Source: Acidobacteriaceae bacterium
GTDB lineage: Bacteria > Acidobacteriota > Terriglobia > Terriglobales > Acidobacteriaceae
Assembly: GCA_003140785.1 (NCBI GenBank)
Contig: PLKY01000329.1
Coordinates: 9,047 to 19,864 of the forward strand
Direction of reading: 5' to 3'
Length of the DNA stretch: 10,818 nucleotides
Part shown: piece by piece, positions 5,638 to 10,818 of the stretch
Layout of the letters: every line of letters begins with the position of its first letter
Position numbering within the stretch: position 1 is the stretch's first letter
Notes under the pieces: model-generated
Database searches by the model: none
What the model saw: only the letters and a program-made list of their open reading frames with translations
What the model was told of the DNA's origin: nothing
Position numbers and translations under genes: made by a program

Positions 5638-7785
5638 GTGTACGATTCGCGGCTCTCCCAGGTGCGAATTGCCCTTGTATCCCTGCTCGTTCCAGTCATT
5701 TTTGCCAGTGGATGTTCCAGCCACACAACCGGCAATCCCAACGGAACCAATTCTCCGCAACCATCCGTCGCCGTCGCCGGCGCCACCCAGGTCCGTTTGG
5801 GAAGCACTACCACCTTCACTGCAGCAGTCGCCAATCTCACCAATACAGCGGTAACATGGCAGGTTGACACCGTAGCCGGCGGCAACAGCACCGTGGGCAC
5901 CATCACCAGCGCCGGCGTGTATACGCCGCCAGCAGCCATCCCCGCCACCAATCCCTTAACGATTACGGCTGTAAGTGTCGCCTCGCCGTCTACCTCCGGA
6001 TCGGCCCAGCTCAACGTTGTCAACCCCATCCCGGTCATTACCTCGGCAACGGCAACCCTTGCTTCCGGCACAAGTTATTCGCTGGATGTGCTGGGATCGA
6101 GCTTCGTTGATGGCGCCCAGATCCAGGTTAGCGGCGCTGGTGTAACTACCACATTCGTATCCGCCACTGAGTTACAGGCTACGATAAGTGTGCCTGCAGG
6201 CACTTCCAGTTTGAGCGTCGCGGTTCTCAATCCAAATCCCGGCGGCGCGTCCTCAAACACAGCCGCCGCAACCATCAATCTTGCCTCTGCCACCGCGGCG
6301 GCACGCCTGCTGGATCAGGCCACATTTGGACCGACGTTTGCCGACATTCAAAATGTGCAGACCATCGGCATCGACGCCTACATTACGAACCAGTTCAACA
6401 CTCCGGATACGCCTCTCCCCAATTTCCCGTCGCCTTTGCCGGCAGTCTGCCTGACCGCGAATACACCCACCGTCTGCGAAGAGTCCGAGTGGTGGCAAGT
6501 CGCGCTCACCGGCAACGACCAGTTGCGCCAGCGTGTCGCATTCACCCTCAGCGAACTTTTCGTCATCTCGAGCGATACCGACAGTGCAACCACCATCACC
6601 TACTACCACAACATGCTGGCGAACGATGCTTTCACGAACTTCTCCACCATCATGAACGATGTCTCGCTCTCGCCGGGCATGGGTGCCTATCTCAATATGC
6701 TCAATAGCGCAAAGGCTCCCGCCGGCCAGATTGCCAATGAGAACTATCCGCGCGAGCTCATGCAGTTATTCACCATCGGCCTCAATGAGCTGAATCCGGA
6801 CGGTACGTTGCAACTCGATGGCAGCGGCAATCCCATTCCCACTTATGCCGAGGCGCAGGTGCAGGCCTTCGCCCGCGCATATACCGGATGGACCTATGCC
6901 ACATCCACTGGCGGTTCCCCAACCAGCTTCCCCAACAAGACACCGAACTACTTTGCGCCCATGGCCGCAGTCGAGTCGGAGCACGACGCCACTGCAAAGA
7001 TCCTCCTGAACGGAACCGTGCTTCCCCCCGGGCAAACTGCTGAAGAAGATCTTGCCGGCGCACTGTCGAACATCTTTAACCATCCAAATGTTGGTCCCTT
7101 CGTCTGCACGCAATTGATCCAGCATCTTGTCAAAAGCAACCCGAGCCCCGCCTATGTCTCGCGTGTCGCTGCTGTCTTTGCCAATAACGGCAGCGGCGTT
7201 CGCGGAGATATGCAGGCCGTCATCCGCGCCATTCTCGAAGACACCGAAGCCCGTGCCGGAGACACCAACCCCCTCGACGACGGCGGCCACCTGCGCGAGC
7301 CCATCCTCTGGATCACTAACTTCCTCCGCGCCATCGGATTTACTAACACCGATCCAAACAGCTCGTATTACTCCCTGTCTAACTACTCAAACAATCTGAA
7401 TGAGCGGCCTTATCGCTCCGGCAGCGTCTTTAACTTCTTCCCGCCGAGTTATGTTATCCCTCAGACCACCCTGAATGCGCCCGAATTCGATCTCGAAAAC
7501 ACGGCCTCGGCCATACTGCGCCTGTCGTTGGCCAATACCATGGTCTTCAACAAGATCACCGGCTTCAATGTCGACCTAAGTGCCACTGGCACGCTTGGCC
7601 AAATCGCCGCCGCCAGTCCCGCGAATCTCGTCGATATGCTTGGTCTCATGTTCATGCATGGTCAGATGCCCACCGACATGCGCACAGAAATTATCAACAC
7701 CATCAGTGGACTCGGCACTGCGGAGCAAGTGCGCGTCGCCGTCTTTCTCGTCATCACTTCCTCGCAATACAAAGTCATGCACTAA
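5638..7785 (+). CDS. DUF1800 surface lipoprotein with Ig-like and TIG-like N-terminal domains
   Basis: A 715-residue protein starting at GTG 5638, chosen because GGAGG lies six bases upstream and a lipoprotein signal follows at once: hydrophobic core IALVSLLVPVIF and lipobox ASGC with Cys26. A Ser/Thr/Asn/Pro linker leads to an Ig-like domain (about 43-128, with VTWQVD and GTITSAGVYTPP, common in acidobacterial secreted proteins) and an IPT/TIG-like domain (about 130-215). The DUF1800 domain fills the rest (about 219-712). Its hallmarks are ARLLDQATFGPT, NENYPRELMQLFTIGL (367-382), AYTGW (414-418), HLREPILWITNFLRAIG (about 551-567) and FNFFPPSY (about 597-604). Its biochemical function is not established. 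Genes of this family are regularly found beside DUF1501 genes, as here, where DUF1501 follows after 48 bp. A membrane-anchored, probably outward-facing protein that works with the DUF1501 partner is an inference. Confidence 0.92.
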   Translation: MYDSRLSQVRIALVSLLVPVIFASGCSSHTTGNPNGTNSPQPSVAVAGATQVRLGSTTTFTAAVANLTNTAVTWQVDTVAGGNSTVGTITSAGVYTPPAAIPATNPLTITAVSVASPSTSGSAQLNVVNPIPVITSATATLASGTSYSLDVLGSSFVDGAQIQVSGAGVTTTFVSATELQATISVPAGTSSLSVAVLNPNPGGASSNTAAATINLASATAAARLLDQATFGPTFADIQNVQTIGIDAYITNQFNTPDTPLPNFPSPLPAVCLTANTPTVCEESEWWQVALTGNDQLRQRVAFTLSELFVISSDTDSATTITYYHNMLANDAFTNFSTIMNDVSLSPGMGAYLNMLNSAKAPAGQIANENYPRELMQLFTIGLNELNPDGTLQLDGSGNPIPTYAEAQVQAFARAYTGWTYATSTGGSPTSFPNKTPNYFAPMAAVESEHDATAKILLNGTVLPPGQTAEEDLAGALSNIFNHPNVGPFVCTQLIQHLVKSNPSPAYVSRVAAVFANNGSGVRGDMQAVIRAILEDTEARAGDTNPLDDGGHLREPILWITNFLRAIGFTNTDPNSSYYSLSNYSNNLNERPYRSGSVFNFFPPSYVIPQTTLNAPEFDLENTASAILRLSLANTMVFNKITGFNVDLSATGTLGQIAAASPANLVDMLGLMFMHGQMPTDMRTEIINTISGLGTAEQVRVAVFLVITSSQYKVMH

Positions 7786-7821
7786 TCTTGTGCGTCCAGT
7801 AACAACGCAAACGCCTGTTCA

Positions 7822-7827
7822 AGGGAG
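7822..7827 (+). promoter_or_regulatory. Ribosome binding site of the DUF1501 gene
   Basis: AGGGAG, six bases before ATG 7834, in the 48-bp gap after the DUF1800 stop. There is no room for a clear terminator, so the two genes are probably co-transcribed. Confidence 0.7.
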
Positions 7828-7833
7828 ATCGCA

Positions 7834-9171
7834 ATGAGTGCAAACCGGAGAACCTTCATCAAGTGCGCAAGTCTGGCAGCCGCCGGCAACGTTCTCGGCT
7901 TGCGGCCTTTTGGCGCGCTCAATGCCCTCGCCCAAAGCTCCACAGATTACAAAGCACTGGTCTGCGTATTTCTCTTCGGCGGCAACGACGCCAACAACAC
8001 GCTCATTCCCTTTGACACCACCGGCTACGGGAACTACTCATCCATTCGTGGTGACCTCGCGCTCGCTCAGAACACGCTGCTCCCGCTCACGCCGGCACCT
8101 AATTTCGCGCTCAATCCCAATCTGCCGGATATACAAGCTCTCTTCAACAGCAACAATGCGGCCTTCGTCGCCAATGTCGGCACATTGATCCAGCCGCTCA
8201 CGCGCACACAATATCTCGCCGGCCAGACTGCGCCAACCAATCTCTTCTCCCATCCCGACCAGCAGCTGGAATGGCAGAATGCCGCGCAGAGTGCCTCAAC
8301 GCAAACCGGATGGGCTGGACGCATCGCCGACTCCCTTGGAGCCACTTACAACACGGGCGCTTCCATTCCCATGATTACTTCAGTCGCGGGCGATACTCTT
8401 TTTTGCAATGGCACGGCTACCTCCCCGGTTTCTATCTCACCTGGCAATGTTGGCGCTGCGAGTTGTTCCGAAGGTTCCGAATGCGGCGCCCGCCAGGCCT
8501 CCGCGCAGGCGCTGCTCACGCTCGACACCGGCGTCTCCCTCGTGCAGGCTGACGACACCATCACCACCAATGCGTACGCCTATGCCAAAACCCTCGCCGA
8601 CGCCGTGCAATCCATCACCCCGTTGCAAACCGTCTTCCCCGCAAACAACGGCCTCGCCGCACAACTTCAGCAGATCGCCCAGATCATTCAGGTCCGCGCC
8701 GCTCTCGGCGTCCAACGGCAAATCTTCTTCGCCAGTCTCGGTAACTTCGACACTCACGCCGATCAGCTCGCGCTGCAAAGCACTCTGCTGGCTGAAATCT
8801 CTCCCGCACTCGCAGCCTTCTATAATGCGACCGTTGAATTGAATGTCGCCAGCGAAGTCACCACCTTCACCATGTCCGACTTCAGCCGCACATTCCAGCC
8901 GAACTCCAACAACGGCAGCGACCACGCATGGGGCTCGCATCACATGGTCATCGGCGGCGCTGTAAAGGGCGGCCAGATCTACGGCACCTATCCAATGCTC
9001 GCCCTCGCCGGCCCTGACGACTCCGGCTCCAATGGCCGCTGGGTTCCCTCCACTGCGAGTTCCCAATATGCAGCTACCCTTGCTCAGTGGTTCGGCGTCC
9101 CCGCCGCCGACCTGCCCACGATTCTTCCCTCCATCGGCAATTTCAGCAGCAGCAATCTTGGTTTCGTATAG
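7834..9171 (+). CDS. Tat-exported DUF1501 protein
   Basis: A 445-residue protein, normal length for the family. The N-terminus carries a twin-arginine signal: NRRTFIK at residues 4-10, a hydrophobic/Ala-rich stretch, and probable cleavage after ALAQ (34). Export in folded form, often with bound cofactor or metal, is therefore expected. DUF1501 motifs are all present: VFLFGGNDANN (45-55), the GNFDTH segment (303-308), SDFSRTF, and SDHAWGSHH (362-370). The family belongs to the alkaline phosphatase/sulfatase-like superfamily, and the conserved Asp and His residues (Asp306, His308, Asp363, His364, His369, His370) are candidate metal ligands. No enzymatic activity has been firmly assigned to my knowledge. 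It is the second gene of the unit with the DUF1800 lipoprotein. Codon choice is strongly C-ending, as in its partner, so the two appear to belong together. Confidence 0.93.
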   Translation: MSANRRTFIKCASLAAAGNVLGLRPFGALNALAQSSTDYKALVCVFLFGGNDANNTLIPFDTTGYGNYSSIRGDLALAQNTLLPLTPAPNFALNPNLPDIQALFNSNNAAFVANVGTLIQPLTRTQYLAGQTAPTNLFSHPDQQLEWQNAAQSASTQTGWAGRIADSLGATYNTGASIPMITSVAGDTLFCNGTATSPVSISPGNVGAASCSEGSECGARQASAQALLTLDTGVSLVQADDTITTNAYAYAKTLADAVQSITPLQTVFPANNGLAAQLQQIAQIIQVRAALGVQRQIFFASLGNFDTHADQLALQSTLLAEISPALAAFYNATVELNVASEVTTFTMSDFSRTFQPNSNNGSDHAWGSHHMVIGGAVKGGQIYGTYPMLALAGPDDSGSNGRWVPSTASSQYAATLAQWFGVPAADLPTILPSIGNFSSSNLGFV

Positions 9172-9568
9172 GGAAAAGTGGGAGCGGCCGTTTCCAGAGT
9201 CCAATGGAAGCAATCGCAGGCCAGGTGCTGGTAAACGCTCCAGGGTCCGGCGCGTCCAAAGATGGTCGAAATTTCGCGGTGGCCGATAGGCGTCATTTGG
9301 AACGACTGTATACTCCCACATTAAGCGCCCCGGGCTTTGTTCATTTAAAGCCCCTGCCATTAAGGGCGACACCTGCAACTCGCAGAGGTTAGACCGACAG
9401 GCAACCCGCTGGCGGCCAGATCAATGCCTCGTCACAGATCAATGGAGAAGATTTTGTCTTCATAGCATTGTATTTTCAATTTCCCCTTCCTACCCTGATG
9501 CCTGTGGGAGATCGATGGAGTTAGATCGGCTTATAAGGATCGTAAAAATGAAGTCTTTCTTTTTGAAA
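9172..9568. other. Intergenic stretch downstream of DUF1501
   Basis: No gene recognised. It contains one clear hairpin (9332-9353) and a repeated AGATCAATG (near 9418 and 9437). A nine-residue micro-frame begins at ATG 9548 with a weak AGGA upstream and cannot be called a gene. Confidence 0.45.
9332..9353. terminator. Hairpin, possible weak terminator of the DUF1800-DUF1501 unit
   Basis: GGGCTTT (9332-9338) and AAAGCCC (9347-9353) form a 7-bp stem with an 8-base loop, about 160 bases after the DUF1501 stop. There is no T-run on either side, so it does not fit a standard intrinsic terminator. Confidence 0.3.
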
Positions 9569-9757
9569 TTACATCGTTAGGGAGCGCGGCAAAGCCTCAG
9601 CGGAGTATTCCATCATTTTTGCCTCGAAGGCTTGTCTGGTTTTCTCTGCGACTGCAATCTCATTTTGCCGCAGCCAGAACGCAGTGTTTATGGGAGTAGT
9701 CATTCCGTCCAGGGCGTCTATCGCGACGGAGAATTGGAAGCCAAGTTCTACGTTCAA
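9569..9757 (-). CDS. Possible small protein, unrecognised
   Basis: A 62-codon minus-strand frame with TTG at 9757 (inner ATG at 9703 gives 44 residues). It has no recognisable domain, but composition and codon choice are protein-like: FWLRQNEIAVAEKTRQAFEA would form an amphipathic helix. It begins where the HTH-like core on the opposite strand begins, so at most one of the two is likely intact here. No clear ribosome site. Low confidence. Confidence 0.25.
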   Translation of the reverse strand: MNVELGFQFSVAIDALDGMTTPINTAFWLRQNEIAVAEKTRQAFEAKMMEYSAEALPRSLTM

Positions 9758-9970
9758 GGAAAAGCACTATCAGATCAAAGATCTCGCAGAAATGTTGGCC
9801 ATAGGCCGAAAAACTGTGCGACTACTGGTAAAGGACGAGCCGGGTGTAATCATGATGAGAAAGGGCCGGAGAAGACGCATACGGACTACAGCGTGCCGGA
9901 GTCTGTCGCGGAACGGGCATATACACTTTTGCAAAATGCCACCTACCAAAGGCGCCCGGCAAATACGACA
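9684..9970 (+). pseudogene. Excisionase-like helix-turn-helix protein, broken by a one-base frameshift
   Basis: In the frame from GTG 9684 (ATG at 9690), residues 29-58 read HYQIKDLAEMLAIGRKTVRL then LVKDEPGVIMM, a MerR/excisionase-type helix-turn-helix of the kind found in short DNA-binding proteins. After RKGR the frame turns into a basic run (RRRIRTTACR). The -1 frame continues sensibly with EKTHTDYSVPESVAERAYTL then LQNA, which matches how such small proteins normally end (a THTxYSVPESVA-like segment). Restoring one base near 9868-9874 would give KGRKKTHTDYSVPES, so a single-base deletion explains the break. It could also be a sequencing error. The true start is uncertain, because the first 28 residues are not typical, and neither frame stops soon after the core. 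Confidence 0.6.
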
Positions 9971-10056
9971 ACATTTGGATTCTGTTTGTCCGCGAAGGCT
10001 TCCTGCAGGATGCGCGGCTCGTCTAATTCGATTTACATTAAGTTGCCTATTTTCAC

Positions 10057-10132
10057 TGGGGCGGCTAGTGGGGATCGAACCCACGACATCCTGAGCCACA
10101 GTCAGGCGTTCTGCCGCTGAACTATAGCCGCC
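10057..10132 (-). tRNA. tRNA-His(GTG)
   Basis: A full cloverleaf on the minus strand. It carries the extra 5' G (G-1, at 10132) opposite C73, a tRNA-His identity mark. Acceptor GCGGCTA pairs with TAGCCGC. The anticodon stem CCTGA/TCAGG holds loop CTGTGGC, giving anticodon GTG. The T arm is GTGGG-TTCGATC-CCCAC, and CCA is encoded (10057-10059). It is divergent from the DUF4112 gene, 61 bp away. Confidence 0.96.
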
Positions 10133-10146
10133 GTAATACCTTTTCG

Positions 10147-10152
10147 ATTGTA
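10147..10152 (-). promoter_or_regulatory. Putative -10 box (TACAAT) of tRNA-His
   Basis: TACAAT on the minus strand, 14 bp before the tRNA 5' end, within TCGATGCTACAAT. The same context, TCGACGCTACAAT, precedes tRNA-Arg. No -35 consensus seen. Confidence 0.5.
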
Positions 10153-10193
10153 GCATCGAATCAGATAGTGAGGCCCATCTTGGAAACTGCTCC

Positions 10194-10739
10194 ATGACCT
10201 CTTTCGACGCCAATACAACACGAAAAAATGGCTCACCATTGCGCTCGAATCCAATAGTGCTAGAGCCCGAGCGCTGGGCGAAAGGCGCCTGGATTTTTCG
10301 AGACCAGACACTGCAACGGCTCGAGATTCTTTTGGACGAAGCCTTTCGCATACCCGGAACGAGCATACGGTTTGGACTTGATGGAATCATCGGCCTGGTT
10401 CCAGGTTTAGGCGACGTTGTTGCGGGGTTGTTGTCACTAATCATCCCGCTGGCTGCCTGGATCCGCGGCGTACCCTACGTGACCCTGGTTCGGATGGCCA
10501 CCAATATTGGTATCGGCGTCCTTGTAGGTTCGGTTCCCTTGTTCGGCGATATCTTCGATATTGCATGGAAGGCGAATCGCCGAAATTATTTGCTGATGCG
10601 CCGACACCTCGGAGAGCCGCGACGCCATACTTGGCGCGATTGGACCTTTTTGCTTCTGCTCGCAGCATCGCTCGGCGCCATCTTCGCCATTCCGGTGGTG
10701 CTCGTCGTATGGCTGCTGGCGTGGCTGATCAAGCAATAA
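10194..10739 (+). CDS. DUF4112 membrane protein
   Basis: A 181-residue protein starting with ATG at 10194, with GGAAA about seven bases upstream. The region about 40-135 fits DUF4112: RLEILLDEAFRIPGTSIRFG (42-61), then GLDGIIGLVPGLGD (61-74), and a second similar turn GSVPLFGDIFDIAWKANRRN (112-131). The two glycine/proline/GD turns sit at the ends of hydrophobic stretches (75-90, 103-116), suggesting membrane-inserted hairpins. A clear transmembrane helix follows at about 152-176, and the protein ends right after it. The N-terminal 30 residues are polar. The function of the family is unknown. It is a single gene between divergent tRNA-His and co-directional tRNA-Pro, with no visible partner. 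Confidence 0.9.
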   Translation: MTSFDANTTRKNGSPLRSNPIVLEPERWAKGAWIFRDQTLQRLEILLDEAFRIPGTSIRFGLDGIIGLVPGLGDVVAGLLSLIIPLAAWIRGVPYVTLVRMATNIGIGVLVGSVPLFGDIFDIAWKANRRNYLLMRRHLGEPRRHTWRDWTFLLLLAASLGAIFAIPVVLVVWLLAWLIKQ

Positions 10740-10779
10740 GTGCCAACAGGCATGGGTTCGAAAGAGAATCAAGTCGCGA

Positions 10780-10785
10780 TACAAT
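10780..10785 (+). promoter_or_regulatory. Putative -10 box (TACAAT) of tRNA-Pro
   Basis: TACAAT, 12 bp before the tRNA 5' end. A weak -35 candidate, TTCGAA (10757-10762), stands 17 bp upstream. This is the third tRNA here with the same hexamer. Confidence 0.5.
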
Positions 10786-10797
10786 CAAGAGAAGAGT

Positions 10798-10818
10798 CGG
10801 GGCGTAGCGCAGTCTGGT
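10798..10818 (+). tRNA. tRNA-Pro, 5' part only (cut by window edge)
   Basis: The last 21 bases, CGGGGCG TA GCGC AGTCTGGT, match the acceptor 5' strand, positions 8-9, the D stem and the GG of the D loop of a bacterial tRNA. The C at position 1 and the GTAGCGCAG order are typical of tRNA-Pro. The anticodon lies outside the window, so the isotype is inferred. Confidence 0.75.

Noticed and set aside
8437..9378. Minus-strand frame of 313 codons
   Set aside because: Antisense to DUF1501; low-complexity Gly/Glu-rich product caused by the C-ending codons of the real gene.
9548..9580. Micro-frame of nine codons after AAGGATCG
   Set aside because: Too short, weak ribosome site, and nothing downstream for it to regulate as a leader.
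10050..10120. Protein-like tail GDRTHDILSHSQAF in a plus-strand frame
   Set aside because: This is the antisense translation of tRNA-His, a well-known false protein motif.
10754..10763. GGGTTCGAAA resembling a tRNA T-loop
   Set aside because: No matching acceptor or anticodon arm around it; probably chance, although its TTCGAA could be a -35 element of tRNA-Pro.
1..10818. Search for CRISPR arrays, insertion sequences, toxin-antitoxin pairs and riboswitches
   Set aside because: By eye I saw no regularly spaced repeats, no transposase with terminal inverted repeats, no recognisable toxin-antitoxin pair, and no riboswitch-like leader.

Overview
The window looks like a chromosomal segment of an Acidobacteriota (Terriglobia-like) bacterium. 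This is inferred from gene content: a DUF1800 lipoprotein next to a Tat-exported DUF1501 protein, a DUF4112 membrane protein, a YheT-type hydrolase followed by a short conserved gene, and several GTG/TTG starts. No rRNA or other phylogenetic marker is present, so the assignment is not proven.

Left part (1-2050, minus strand): a three-gene operon in the order ArsR/SmtB repressor, exported FmdE-domain protein, ArsP/YraQ-type permease (cut by the window edge). The repressor and FmdE genes overlap as ATGA, and all three are compact and co-directional. This reads as a metal- or metalloid-responsive efflux unit with an unusual extracytoplasmic FmdE partner. A short inverted repeat and a TTGGCCAA palindrome lie in front of it.

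Middle-left (about 2000-3338): gene-poor DNA whose only recognisable content is a decayed tyrosine recombinase with at least one, probably two, frameshifts and no C-terminal catalytic residues. It lies on the 3' side of a minus-strand tRNA-Arg(TCT), where an integrated element would be expected.

Middle (3339-5194, minus strand): a YheT-like alpha/beta hydrolase, a conserved protein of unknown function overlapping its 3' end, and then the tRNA-Arg.

Centre-right (5638-9171, plus strand): a two-gene unit of a DUF1800 lipoprotein (Ig-like and IPT/TIG-like domains, then DUF1800) and a Tat-signal DUF1501 protein, 48 bp apart. They probably act together outside the cytoplasm.

Right (9172-10818): a non-coding stretch, a small excisionase-like HTH gene broken by a one-base frameshift, tRNA-His(GTG) on the minus strand, a DUF4112 membrane protein on the plus strand, and the first 21 bases of a tRNA-Pro at the right edge. 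All three tRNAs have a TACAAT hexamer 10-14 bp upstream.

The parts most worth following up are the exported FmdE protein in an ArsR operon and the DUF1800/DUF1501 pair. I do not see a clearly new system such as a defence island, CRISPR array or retroelement.
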